DNA of 64,000 bases from NCBI RefSeq assembly GCF_017794965.1, contig NZ_CP051240.1, positions 3,286,001 through 3,350,000 of the forward strand, written 5' to 3'. Position 1 is the stretch's first letter. Each line of letters begins with the position of its first letter. The stretch is from Alcanivorax sp. (lineage in GTDB: Bacteria > Pseudomonadota > Gammaproteobacteria > Pseudomonadales > Alcanivoracaceae). The notes beneath the pieces were generated by a model, which did no database searches, was not told where the DNA came from, and saw nothing but the letters and a program-made list of their open reading frames with translations. Shown in pieces: positions 15,617-25,426 of this stretch. Both the position numbers and the translations under genes were made by a program.

Positions 15617-16681
15617 TTACTTCACCCGCGGATCCAGCTCACCGGACTCGTAACGCTGGAACATTTCTTCCAGGTTGATCGGCTTGATCTTGCTGGCATT
15701 GCCGGCGGTGCCGAAAGCTTCGTAACGGGCGATACAGATATCACGCATGGCCGCCACGGATTCCTTCAGGTATTTGCGCGGATCGAACTCGGCGGTGTTG
15801 TTTGCCAGGAAGCGACGAATTGCCCCGGTGGACGCCAGACGCAGGTCGGTATCGATGTTGACCTTGCGGACACCGTGCTTGATGCCTTCCTGGATTTCTT
15901 CCACCGGCACCCCGTAGGTTTCCGGAATCTCGCCACCGAATTCGTTGATGATGGCCAGCCAGTCCTGGGGCACGGAGGAAGAACCGTGCATGACCAGATG
16001 GGTATCCGGAATACGCTGGTGAATCGCCTTGATCTGCTCAATAGCCAGAATGTCACCGGTGGGCGGACGGGTGAACTTGTAGGCGCCGTGGGAAGTACCG
16101 ATGGCGATGGCCAGGGCATCCACCTTGGTCTTCTGCACGAAGTCTGCCGCTTCTTCCGGGTCGGTGAGCATCTGGTCGTGGGTCAGCTTGCCCGCCGCAC
16201 CAATACCGTCTTCTTCACCCGCTTCGCCGGTTTCCAGGGACCCCAGACAACCCAGCTCACCTTCCACAGAGACACCACAGGCGTGGGCCATTTCCACGGT
16301 ACGACGGGTCACGTCCACGTTGTACTCGTAATCGGTGGGGGTCTTGCCGTCTTCACCCAGGGAACCGTCCATCATTACCGAGGAGAAGCCCAGCTGGATA
16401 GAGCGCTGACACACGGACGGGCTGGTGCCGTGATCCTGGTGCATGACCACCGGGATATGCGGAAACTCTTCCACCGCAGCCAGGATCAGGTGACGCAGGA
16501 AGGGGGCGCCGGCGTACTTGCGAGCGCCGGCAGAAGCCTGCACGATCACCGGGGAATCGGTCTGGTCCGCCGCTTCCATGATGGCGCGCATCTGTTCCAG
16601 GTTATTCACGTTGAAAGCCGGAACGCCGTAACCAAACTCGGCGGCGTGATCCAGCAGCTGACGCATGCTAACTAGTGCCAT
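15617..16681 (-). CDS. fba: Class II fructose-bisphosphate aldolase
   Basis: 354 residues, Calvin-cycle-type class II aldolase (zinc). The N-terminus MALVSMRQLLDHAAEFGYGVPAFNVNN is typical. The catalytic HQDHG motif is at residues 81-85, with later zinc-binding and phosphate motifs EGELGCLG, MHGSSSVPQDW and VRKVNIDTDLR. It splits fructose-1,6-bisphosphate in glycolysis and makes it in gluconeogenesis, which is essential for growth on alkanes or acetate. Last gene of a tkt-epd-pgk-fba block, with a terminator 65 bases after its stop. Confidence 0.97.
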   Translation of the reverse strand: MALVSMRQLLDHAAEFGYGVPAFNVNNLEQMRAIMEAADQTDSPVIVQASAGARKYAGAPFLRHLILAAVEEFPHIPVVMHQDHGTSPSVCQRSIQLGFSSVMMDGSLGEDGKTPTDYEYNVDVTRRTVEMAHACGVSVEGELGCLGSLETGEAGEEDGIGAAGKLTHDQMLTDPEEAADFVQKTKVDALAIAIGTSHGAYKFTRPPTGDILAIEQIKAIHQRIPDTHLVMHGSSSVPQDWLAIINEFGGEIPETYGVPVEEIQEGIKHGVRKVNIDTDLRLASTGAIRRFLANNTAEFDPRKYLKESVAAMRDICIARYEAFGTAGNASKIKPINLEEMFQRYESGELDPRVK

Positions 16682-16747
16682 TTTCGTTTCCCCTTCGTTT
16701 AACCGTTTGCGGCGAACTTCACCGCCTCACTTCGTTCATTACGGCCT

Positions 16748-16817
16748 GATGCCTAACGCTCGACGCCCAACGCTGTTCGGTTTGCGTCAGGCGCCGGGCG
16801 TCCAGCATCCGGCGTTT
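16748..16817. repeat. Inverted GC-rich heptamer arms between pgk and fba
   Basis: Four units of type TGATGCC/CGACGCC (16748-16775) face five units of type GCGTCAG/GCGTCCA (16783-16817). The second arm begins inside the pgk stop codon (16816-16818). The RNA can fold into a long imperfect hairpin within the operon. Confidence 0.85.
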
Positions 16818-17979
16818 AATCCTTCGCTCTTGCTTCCAGCATCGCCACCGCCGGCAACACCTTGCCTTCCACGAATTCCAGGAAGGCACCGCCACCGGTG
16901 GAGATGTAGCTGATCTTGTCGCTGATGCCGTACTTGTCCACGGCGGCCAGGGTGTCGCCACCGCCGGCAATGGAGAAGGCATCGGAATCGGCAATGGCTT
17001 CGGCCATTTCCCGGGTGCCTTCACCAAACTGGTCGAATTCGAATACGCCCACCGGGCCGTTCCAGATGATGGTCTTGGCTTCCTTCATCAGTGCCGCCAC
17101 GATGTGCGCAGTCTGCGGACCCACATCCAGAATCATGTCATCCTCTGCCACATCCTCCACCTTCTTGGTGACCGCTTCAGCGGATTCGGCAAACTCCCGG
17201 GCAGTGACCACATCCACCGGGATCGGGATGTGCACCTTCTCAGCGATCTTCTTCGCCGCCGGAATCAGGTCTTCCTCATACAGGGATTTGCCCACCGGAT
17301 GACCGGCCGCCGCCAGGAAAGTGTTGGCAATACCGCCGCCCACCACCAGCTGGTCTACCTTGTCGGACAGCGCTTCCAGCACCTCCAGTTTGGTAGACAC
17401 CTTGGAGCCCCCCACGATGGCGACCAGGGGCTTCTCCGGGTTCTGCAGCGCCTTGCCCAGCGCATCCAGCTCGTTGGCCAACAACGGGCCGGCACAGGCT
17501 ACCGGCGCAAACTTGCCTACCCCGTGGGTGGACGCCTGGGCACGGTGCGCGGTGCCAAAGGCATCCATTACATAGATATCACACAGCGCGGCCATTTTTT
17601 GTGACAGGGCTTCATCGTCTTTCTTTTCGCCCTTGTTGAAACGAACGTTCTCGCACAACACCACCTGACCGTCTTCCACATCGACGCCGTCCAGCCAGTC
17701 CTTCACCAGCGGCACCTCACGGCCCAGCAGCCCTCCCAGATGATCCGCCACTGGCTGCAGGGAAAATTCGTCTGCATATTCGCCTTCGGTGGGGCGACCC
17801 AGATGGGACATCAGCATTACCTTGGCGCCAGCCTTGAGCGCATGCTCGATGGTGGGCAGGGAGGCGCGGATACGCGCATCGCTGGTGACCTTGCCGTCCT
17901 TCACCGGCACGTTCAGGTCTTCACGGATCAGAACGCGCTTGCCTGCCAGATCCAGGTCGGTCATGCGTTTGAAGTTCAT
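16816..17979 (-). CDS. pgk: Phosphoglycerate kinase
   Basis: 387 residues. Substrate motif VLIREDLNVPVKDG and SHLGRP near the N-terminus, GGSKVSTKLEVLE at mid-protein, and the nucleotide-binding WNGPVGVFEFDQFGEGT plus AGGGDTLAAVDKYG at the C-terminus. Interconverts 1,3-bisphosphoglycerate and 3-phosphoglycerate. Between epd (49 bases upstream) and fba, an order conserved in many proteobacteria. The stop codon is immediately followed by heptamer repeats. Confidence 0.97.
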   Translation of the reverse strand: MNFKRMTDLDLAGKRVLIREDLNVPVKDGKVTSDARIRASLPTIEHALKAGAKVMLMSHLGRPTEGEYADEFSLQPVADHLGGLLGREVPLVKDWLDGVDVEDGQVVLCENVRFNKGEKKDDEALSQKMAALCDIYVMDAFGTAHRAQASTHGVGKFAPVACAGPLLANELDALGKALQNPEKPLVAIVGGSKVSTKLEVLEALSDKVDQLVVGGGIANTFLAAAGHPVGKSLYEEDLIPAAKKIAEKVHIPIPVDVVTAREFAESAEAVTKKVEDVAEDDMILDVGPQTAHIVAALMKEAKTIIWNGPVGVFEFDQFGEGTREMAEAIADSDAFSIAGGGDTLAAVDKYGISDKISYISTGGGAFLEFVEGKVLPAVAMLEARAKD

Positions 17980-18028
17980 TGCTTGCTTACCTCATTCACG
18001 GCCACCCAAAGGGGTGCGTTCATTCAAT

Positions 18029-19045
18029 TCAGTGTTGCTGCGATTCGGCCAGCGCCGCTACCCAGTCGAGCAGTCGGTTGGCATAGCCCCATTCGTTGTC
18101 GTACCAGGCCACCACCTGCACCATATCGCCCTGCACCCGTGTCTGGGTCACGTCGACAATGGCGGATTCCGGGCGGTGATTGAAATCCACACTCACCAGC
18201 GGCGCATCATTGTAGCCAATCAGGCCACTGGACGCTGTTGCCTGTTGGTGTAACCACTGGTTGAGACTGTCTTCATCCGGCGTCTGTTCCAGACGCAACG
18301 TCAACTCCACCATGGCCACATTCAGGGTGGGCACGCGGATGGAACTGCCACTGATCTTGCCTTCCAGCTGCGGCAGCACTTGTTGCACCGCACCAATGGC
18401 ACTACTGGTAGTAGGCACGATATTCTGTGCCCCTGCCCGTCCCCGACGCGGATCCCGGTGGACATGGTCCAGCAGGGTCTGATCCGAGGTATAGGCATGG
18501 ATCTCTTTCATCAGCACCTGCTGCACACCAAAGCTGTCATCCAGCCGCGCCAGCAGGGGCGCAATACAATGCGTGGTACAGGACCCCGCCGACAGGATCC
18601 TGTCGTCCGCGGACACGGCCTGATGGTTCACACCGAACACCACCACCTGGTCAGCCTGATCGAACGGCACGGCACCGATGATCACTTTTTTCGCGCCCGC
18701 ATCCAGATGCCGTGAGGCCCCGGCGTGGCTGCGAAAATGACCGGAGCATTCCAGCACCAGATCCACATCCATGTCGCCCCAGGGGAGCCGCTCCGGCTCG
18801 GGCTGCTCCAGTAGCCGCGGCGCCTGCTGGCCGATGCGCAGCATGCCCTCAATCAGTTCCGCTGGCGCCGCCAGACGCCCATGGGTGGTGTCGTACCGGG
18901 TCAGGTACAACAGGTCTTCTGGTCGCCCCTTGTCGTTGATCGCCACCAGACTGAACGGTGCCTTCCAGCCAGCGCCCTCGCGCTCGGCAAGGGCACGGAC
19001 AAAGGAGCGACCGATACGGCCGTAGCCGTTGATGGCAATGCGCAT
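18029..19045 (-). CDS. epd: GAPDH-family dehydrogenase, probably erythrose-4-phosphate dehydrogenase
   Basis: 338 residues with the NAD fold (MRIAINGYGRIGRSFVRAL) and catalytic loop SCTTHC at 155-160 (Cys156 nucleophile). GAPDH and Epd proteins nearly always read SCTTNC, so His159 is unusual. C-terminal motifs VPTLNVAMVEL and WYDNEWGYANRLLDW are intact. The position between tkt and pgk is that of epd in Pseudomonas, where the enzyme feeds pyridoxal phosphate synthesis. True GAPDH activity cannot be excluded from sequence. No other GAPDH gene is in the window. Confidence 0.85.
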   Translation of the reverse strand: MRIAINGYGRIGRSFVRALAEREGAGWKAPFSLVAINDKGRPEDLLYLTRYDTTHGRLAAPAELIEGMLRIGQQAPRLLEQPEPERLPWGDMDVDLVLECSGHFRSHAGASRHLDAGAKKVIIGAVPFDQADQVVVFGVNHQAVSADDRILSAGSCTTHCIAPLLARLDDSFGVQQVLMKEIHAYTSDQTLLDHVHRDPRRGRAGAQNIVPTTSSAIGAVQQVLPQLEGKISGSSIRVPTLNVAMVELTLRLEQTPDEDSLNQWLHQQATASSGLIGYNDAPLVSVDFNHRPESAIVDVTQTRVQGDMVQVVAWYDNEWGYANRLLDWVAALAESQQH

Positions 19046-19060
19046 CAGGCTGCGCCCCGC

Positions 19061-19187
19061 TGGACGCCGGACGCCAGACGCACGACGCTAAAAACCAGAA
19101 CAACCAACCAACCGGAAACGGCAGAGCCACAGCACGCAACCACGGCCAATCTCGTCAGGCGTCCAGCATCCGGCGTCCGGCATCTCA
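19061..19187. repeat. Inverted GC-rich heptamer arms between tkt and epd
   Basis: Four units of type TGGACGC/CAGACGC (19061-19088) and about five facing units of type GTCCAGC/GTCCGGC (19154-19187) flank a 65-base AC-rich core. The right arm touches the tkt stop codon at 19188. Confidence 0.85.
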
Positions 19188-21188
19188 TTAAAGCAACGAC
19201 TCCACCGCTTCCTGTACCGCTTCGGCAGTGATGCCGAAGTGCTTGAACAGGTCTCCGGCCGGGGCGGAGGCGCCGAAGCTGGTCATGCCGATGACCTTGC
19301 CGTCCAGACCCACGAAGCGGTACCAGTAGTCGGCGATGGCGGCTTCCACGGCTACGCGGGCACGCACGGACGACGGCAGTACGCTTTCCTGGTACGCCGC
19401 ATCCTGGGCCAGGAATTCTTCCACGCAGGGCATGGACACCACGCGAATATTCTTGCCGCTCAGAGCCTTGGCCGCATTGACCGCCAGCTCCACTTCGGAA
19501 CCGGTGGCGATGATAATCGCGTCCGGAGTGCCTTCACCGGTCTGCAGCAGGGTGTAGCCGCCCTTTTCGATCTCGGCCAGCTGCTCGCTGCCACGCTCCA
19601 TGCAGGGCAGGCCCTGGCGGGAGAAAATCAGGGAAGAGGGGCCGTCCTGACGGAGGATGGCTTTCTTCCAGGACACCGCCGATTCCACCGTGTCACAGGG
19701 GCGCCAGGTGCGCATGTTCGGGGTCAGACGCAGGTTGGCAATCTGTTCGATGGGCTGGTGGGTGGGGCCATCTTCCCCCAGGCCGATGGAGTCGTGGGTG
19801 TAGACCAGAATGTTGGGCTGGTGCATCAGCGCCGCCATGCGCACCGCATTGCGGGCGTATTCCATGAACACCAGGAAGGTGCCGCCGTAAGGGCGCAGGC
19901 CACCGTGCAAACACAGGCCGTTCTGCACCGCGGTCATGCCGAATTCCCGTACCCCATAGTGGATGTAGTTGCCGCTGGCGTCGTCGGCGGTGACCGCCTT
20001 GCAGCCTTTCCACAGGGTATTATTGGAGCCGGCCAGATCAGCGGAACCACCGGCCAGCTCCGGCAAGAGCGGGCCAAAGGCATCCAGGGCATTCTGGCTA
20101 GCCTTGCGAGTGGCCACCTTGTCGCCCTTTTCCTGACATTCACGGATATAGGCATCCGCCTGCTCGGCAAAGTTCGCCGGCAGCTCGCCCGCCTGACGGC
20201 GCAGGAACTCGGCGGCCAGCTCCGGGTAAGCCGCCTTGTAGGCATCAAATCGCTGCTGCCATTCGCTTTGCGCGGCGGCACCGGCAGCGCTGGCATCCCA
20301 GGCCTGCTTGATGTCGGCCGGGATCTCGAACGGGCCATGGGCCCAACCCAGCTCCTTGCGGGTCAGGGCGATTTCGTCGTCACCCAGGGCGGCACCGTGG
20401 GATTCTTCCTTGCCCTGCTTGTTGGGACTGCCGAAACCGATCACGGTCTTGCAGCAGATCAGGGTCGGCTGGGTGGTGTTGGCACGGGCATTCTCGATGG
20501 CCACCTGCACCTCTTCCGCGTTGTGGCCGTCCACATTGGGAATCACCTGCCAGCCATAGGCCCGAAAACGCTCTACGGTGTCGTCGGTGAACCAGCCTTC
20601 TACTTCACCGTCGATGGAAATGCCGTTGTCGTCATAGAAGGCAACCAGTTTGCCCAGCCCCAGGGTGCCCGCCAGCGAACAGGCCTCATGGGAAATGCCT
20701 TCCATCATGCAGCCATCACCCAGGAAGCAGTAGGTGTTGTGATCCACAATGGTATGACCGTCGCGGTTGAACTGGCCGGCCAGCATTTTCTCGGCCAGCG
20801 CCATGCCCACGGCGTTGGCGATGCCCTGGCCCAGCGGCCCCGTGGTGGTCTCGATGCCCGGGGCATCACCATATTCCGGGTGACCGGCCGTGGGGCTACC
20901 CAGCTGACGGAAGTTCTGGATGTCTTCGATGCTGACGCCATAGCCGGTCAGGTGCAGCAGGGAATACAGCAGCATGGAGCCATGGCCATTGGACAACACA
21001 AAGCGGTCACGGTCGGCCCAGGTGGGGTCCTGCGGATTGTGCTTCATGAATCCGCGCCACAATACTTCGGCAATATCGGCCATGCCCATGGGGGCGCCGG
21101 GGTGGCCGGAGTTGGCTTTTTGAACCGCATCCATGCTCAGGGCACGGATGGCATTGGCAAGATCACGGCTGGCGGGGGCACTGGACAT
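19188..21188 (-). CDS. tkt: Transketolase
   Basis: 666 residues from the ATG at 21188, which has a GGAG ribosome site; an upstream ATG at 21317 would add 43 unlikely residues. Thiamine diphosphate enzyme transferring two-carbon units in the pentose phosphate pathway. Seen: SNGHGSMLLYSLLHLTGY, GDGCMMEGISHEACSLAG (ThDP-binding GDG), DDNGISIDGEVEGWF, and the pyrimidine-domain HDSIGLGEDGPTHQPIE. First gene of tkt-epd-pgk-fba, divergent from the SahR-like regulator. Confidence 0.97.
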   Translation of the reverse strand: MSSAPASRDLANAIRALSMDAVQKANSGHPGAPMGMADIAEVLWRGFMKHNPQDPTWADRDRFVLSNGHGSMLLYSLLHLTGYGVSIEDIQNFRQLGSPTAGHPEYGDAPGIETTTGPLGQGIANAVGMALAEKMLAGQFNRDGHTIVDHNTYCFLGDGCMMEGISHEACSLAGTLGLGKLVAFYDDNGISIDGEVEGWFTDDTVERFRAYGWQVIPNVDGHNAEEVQVAIENARANTTQPTLICCKTVIGFGSPNKQGKEESHGAALGDDEIALTRKELGWAHGPFEIPADIKQAWDASAAGAAAQSEWQQRFDAYKAAYPELAAEFLRRQAGELPANFAEQADAYIRECQEKGDKVATRKASQNALDAFGPLLPELAGGSADLAGSNNTLWKGCKAVTADDASGNYIHYGVREFGMTAVQNGLCLHGGLRPYGGTFLVFMEYARNAVRMAALMHQPNILVYTHDSIGLGEDGPTHQPIEQIANLRLTPNMRTWRPCDTVESAVSWKKAILRQDGPSSLIFSRQGLPCMERGSEQLAEIEKGGYTLLQTGEGTPDAIIIATGSEVELAVNAAKALSGKNIRVVSMPCVEEFLAQDAAYQESVLPSSVRARVAVEAAIADYWYRFVGLDGKVIGMTSFGASAPAGDLFKHFGITAEAVQEAVESLL

Positions 21189-21291
21189 GCAGGGCTCCAA
21201 ACTGACTGGTGGCTGAAAAGGGGCGCTATTGTCCCTCATGGAGATAAGGGCTACAAGCGCAAGCACCCTGCCGTCCTGACTTCCCGGCTTT

Positions 21292-21336
21292 TGCGTGCTG
21301 CGTGGTGCGTGATGCATGCAGCGGGTTGAGGTAATG
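21292..21336. repeat. TGCGTGN heptamers upstream of tkt and sahR
   Basis: About five 7-bp units of type TGCGTGG/TGCGTGA follow one another in the divergent gap. They are the reverse-complement family of the CACGCAT-type units found after stop codons. Confidence 0.75.
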
Positions 21337-21345
21337 CCGAAACCT

Positions 21346-21365
21346 ATATCAATTTATTTTGATTT
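21346..21365. promoter_or_regulatory. Putative SahR/ArsR operator
   Basis: ATCAA (21348-21352) and TTGAT (21359-21363) form an inverted repeat around six A/T bases, about 35 bases before the regulator's start and in the tkt divergent region. Palindrome size and AT-richness suit an ArsR-family site. SahR binding is inferred from gene context. Confidence 0.5.
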
Positions 21366-21396
21366 AGTTTTCGATTGCGTTAGACTGCGTCCTTAT

Positions 21397-22383
21397 ATGA
21401 ATGCACAAGCCCCCTCCACCCCTGCTGTCGCTGAGATCACTGATCAGCTGGCAGGCTTCCTGAAGGCCGCGGGAGATCCCCTGCGGCTCCAGGTATTACA
21501 GGTGTTGGGGCAGAGCAGCTTCGGGGTGCTTGAGCTGTGCGACATCATGGCTATGAAGCAATCCGGCATGAGCCACCACCTCAAGGTGCTGGCCAAGGGC
21601 GGCCTGGTGGAGAGGCGCCGCGAAGGCAACTCCATTTTCTACCGCCGCCGCCTGCCTCAGCCAGAAAGCCGGGAAGGGGCCCTTCACGGTGCCTTGCTGG
21701 ACGAACTGGACGATAGCGCTCTGAACGGCAAGGTGGCTGAACGGCTGGAGCAGGTACAGAATCAGCGTGCCGAGCAGAGTCGGGCGTTCTTTGCCCGCCA
21801 TGCGGAGCAACTGGATGAACAGCAGGAACTGATCGCCGACTACTCGCAGTATGCCGAACAGGCGGCGGAGTTGCTGCTGCGGGCCTGCCCGGAGGGCCGT
21901 AATGCGCTGGAAATCGGCCCCGGCGATGGCCAGTTTCTGGCGGAGCTGGCTAACCATTTCGAGCAGGTTATCGGCCAGGACAATGCCGAAGCCATGCTGG
22001 CAGTCGCCAGGCAGACTGTCGCCGAACGGCAAAATGTGGCGCTGGTACTGGGAGAGTGGCCCGCCAGTGCCAGCACCCTGCCCACGGTGGATGCCGTGGT
22101 ACTGAACATGGTGCTGCACCACCTGCCCTCCCCCGCCAGCGCCATCCGCGCCGCGGCCGGGCAGTTGAACGACGGCGGCACCCTGCTGATCACGGACCTG
22201 TGTCCCCACGATCAGCACTGGGCTCACGAAGCCTGTGGCGATGTCTGGCTCGGTTTCGAGGAAGCCGATCTGGTCAACTGGGCCGGCCGCGCCGGACTGG
22301 AATTACAGGAAACCCAGTTTCTGGCATTGCGGAACGGATTTCAGGTGCAGGTGAGAACATTTAGAAAGCAGTTGAAAGTTTAA
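21397..22383 (+). CDS. sahR: ArsR-family regulator fused to a SAM-dependent methyltransferase domain (SahR-like)
   Basis: 328 residues. Residues 1-95: winged helix (FLKAAGDPLRLQVLQVL, MSHHLKVLAKGGLVERRREGNSIFY). From about 150: a class I methyltransferase fold (ALEIGPGDGQFLAELANHF, VVLNMVLHHLPSP). Fusions of this type upstream of metK occur in pseudomonads, and SahR proteins sense S-adenosylhomocysteine to control the SAM cycle. The context here (metK, ahcY, metF follow) fits that role closely. The metal-binding Cys motifs of ArsR sensors are not seen. The last codons lie inside a heptamer repeat that supplies the stop codon. Confidence 0.85.
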   Translation: MNAQAPSTPAVAEITDQLAGFLKAAGDPLRLQVLQVLGQSSFGVLELCDIMAMKQSGMSHHLKVLAKGGLVERRREGNSIFYRRRLPQPESREGALHGALLDELDDSALNGKVAERLEQVQNQRAEQSRAFFARHAEQLDEQQELIADYSQYAEQAAELLLRACPEGRNALEIGPGDGQFLAELANHFEQVIGQDNAEAMLAVARQTVAERQNVALVLGEWPASASTLPTVDAVVLNMVLHHLPSPASAIRAAAGQLNDGGTLLITDLCPHDQHWAHEACGDVWLGFEEADLVNWAGRAGLELQETQFLALRNGFQVQVRTFRKQLKV

Positions 22384-22529
22384 AGTTCAAAGTTGAAAAG
22401 CGCGGACGAGCAAAGTGCAGTCTGACAGGCCGAGTCCGCGCACCAGCAACATGAAGCGCGTAACAGGGAGCCTTCGGGTTGGCACAAGACCATCTTCGCG
22501 TTTCAACTTTAAACTTTAAACTTTCAACT
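22370..22529. repeat. Heptamer-armed inverted element, copy 4
   Basis: Left arm of four AGTTNAA units (22370-22397) and inverted right arm (22502-22529) enclose a 104-base core unrelated at a glance to copies 1-3; the hairpin and AT modules are absent. The left arm overlaps the 3' end of the sahR-like gene. Confidence 0.9.
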
Positions 22530-22594
22530 CAATTTTTCCCGCGTTGTTGTGTCTTTCATGCAGCGTGAAGCGTTAACCAAGGAGCACTCCAGAA

Positions 22595-23743
22595 ATGAGT
22601 GAATATTCCATCTTTACTTCCGAGTCCGTGTCCGAAGGTCACCCGGACAAAATGGCCGACCAGATCTCGGACGCCGTTCTGGATGCGATCATCAAGGATG
22701 ACCCCCACGCCCGCGTGGCGGTGGAAACCCTGGTGAAAACCGGCATGGCCATCGTTGCCGGCGAAGTGCGCACCAGCACCTATGTGGAACTGGAGGACAT
22801 TGTTCGCCAGGTCATTCTGGATATCGGCTACGACAGTTCCGACAAGGGCTTCGACGGCGCCAGCTGTGCGGTCCTGAATGGTATCGGCAAACAGTCCGCC
22901 GACATCGCCATCGGCGTGGACGAAGCCGAGGACAAGGAAATGGGTGCCGGTGACCAGGGCCTGATGTTCGGCTTTGCCACCAGCGAAACGGACACCCTGA
23001 TGCCAGCGCCGGTGTACTACTCCCACCGTCTGGTGGAACGCCAGGCTGAACTGCGCAAGAACGGCACCTTGCCGTGGCTGCGTCCGGACGCCAAGAGCCA
23101 GGTCACCCTGCGTTACGACAACGGCAAGCCGGTGGCGGTGGATGCGGTGGTGCTCTCCACCCAGCACGCCCCGGAAATCAAACTGGCCGAGCTACGCGAA
23201 GCGGTGATGGAAGAGATCATCAAACCGGTCCTGCCGGAAGAGTGGCTGCACAAGGACACCCTGTACCACGTTAACCCCACCGGCATCTTCGTGATTGGCG
23301 GCCCCATGGGTGACTGCGGCCTCACCGGCCGCAAGATCATCGTGGACACCTATGGCGGCATGGCCCGTCACGGGGGCGGTGCCTTCTCCGGCAAGGATCC
23401 GTCCAAGGTGGACCGTTCTGCCGCCTACGCCGGTCGTTACGTGGCCAAGAACATTGTCGCCGCCGGCCTGGCCGACAAGTGCGAGATTCAGGTGAGCTAT
23501 GCCATCGGTGTGGCCGAACCCACCTCCATCTCCATTAACACCTTTGGTACCGGCAAGCTCAGCGACAACGAGATCGTCAACCTGGTTCGCGAGCACTTCG
23601 ATCTGCGTCCGCGCGGCATCATCGAAATGCTGGATTTGCGCAAGCCGATCTACCGCCCCACTGCCAGCTACGGCCACTTCGGCCGCGAAGGCTTCAGCTG
23701 GGAAAAGACCGACAAGGCTGCCGAGCTGGCCAAGGCGCTGTAA
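22595..23743 (+). CDS. metK: S-adenosylmethionine synthetase
   Basis: 382 residues. Family signatures: SVSEGHPDKMADQISDAVLD at the N-terminus, GAGDQGLMFGFA, and GGGAFSGKDPSKVDRSAAY, which bind ATP, methionine and metals. Makes SAM from methionine and ATP in the cytoplasm. AAGGAG precedes the start by nine bases. Second gene of the SAM-cycle block; separated from the SahR-like gene by repeat copy 4 and from ahcY by a REP pair and an SAH riboswitch. Confidence 0.97.
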   Translation: MSEYSIFTSESVSEGHPDKMADQISDAVLDAIIKDDPHARVAVETLVKTGMAIVAGEVRTSTYVELEDIVRQVILDIGYDSSDKGFDGASCAVLNGIGKQSADIAIGVDEAEDKEMGAGDQGLMFGFATSETDTLMPAPVYYSHRLVERQAELRKNGTLPWLRPDAKSQVTLRYDNGKPVAVDAVVLSTQHAPEIKLAELREAVMEEIIKPVLPEEWLHKDTLYHVNPTGIFVIGGPMGDCGLTGRKIIVDTYGGMARHGGGAFSGKDPSKVDRSAAYAGRYVAKNIVAAGLADKCEIQVSYAIGVAEPTSISINTFGTGKLSDNEIVNLVREHFDLRPRGIIEMLDLRKPIYRPTASYGHFGREGFSWEKTDKAAELAKAL

Positions 23744-23751
23744 GACCTGCC

Positions 23752-23814
23752 GTAGGAGCGGCGCTTGAGCCGCGAATTGCCGAGATGCTTTCGCGGCTCA
23801 AGCGCCACTCCTAC
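23752..23814. repeat. REP pair after metK
   Basis: GTAGGAGCGGCGCTTGAGCC... (23752-23776) faces its inverted copy (23790-23814) with a 13-base loop, forming a long hairpin eight bases after the metK stop. A likely transcript 3' end. Confidence 0.85.
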
Positions 23815-23832
23815 AACAAAATTTTGACCCAC

Positions 23833-23903
23833 TCCACGAGGGGCGCTGCAGCGGCATGACCGCGAGGCTCGCGGGGCGGGTTCACAAAGAACAACGGCGC
23901 CCA
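23833..23903 (+). promoter_or_regulatory. S-adenosylhomocysteine (SAH) riboswitch
   Basis: The sequence matches the SAH riboswitch layout: ACGAGGGGCGCTGCAGC at the 5' side, GAGGCTCG in the middle, and AACGGCGCCC at the 3' side, which re-pairs with GGGGCGCT. It lies directly upstream of ahcY, the usual position. Known behaviour: SAH binding increases ahcY expression so that the toxic by-product is removed. Confidence 0.9.
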
Positions 23904-23921
23904 TTCGTCAAAAACGAATGG
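23901..23921 (+). promoter_or_regulatory. Expression-platform hairpin sequestering the ahcY ribosome site
   Basis: CCATTCGT (23901-23908) pairs perfectly with ACGAATGG (23914-23921). The 3' strand includes the first G of GGAGA, and the 5' strand competes with the riboswitch 3' strand. This points to control of translation initiation: SAH binding should open the hairpin. Confidence 0.7.
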
Positions 23922-23929
23922 AGAACACC

Positions 23930-25318
<1,389 letters not shown>

Positions 25319-25420
25319 AGACGCCAGACGCCGGACGCTCGATGCCGGACGCTTTCAGGCTCGCTTTGCGAGCCTTTCGTCAAGCGTCGAGTGTCTGGCC
25401 TCAGGCGTCTCGCGAAGCGA
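25319..25420 (+). repeat. Heptamer-armed hairpin between ahcY and metF
   Basis: Five units of type AGACGCC/GGACGCT start right after the ahcY stop (25319-25353). A tight hairpin AGGCTCGC-TTT-GCGAGCCT (25357-25375) with a following T-rich stretch can end transcription, and inverted units (from 25383) complete the arms. In this operon it could set the ahcY:metF ratio. Confidence 0.85.
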
Positions 25421-25426
25421 GACATC

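Noticed and set aside
19239..21329. 696-codon open frame opposite transketolase
   Set aside because: Antisense to a complete tkt gene; composition is that of a shadow frame and no motif is seen.
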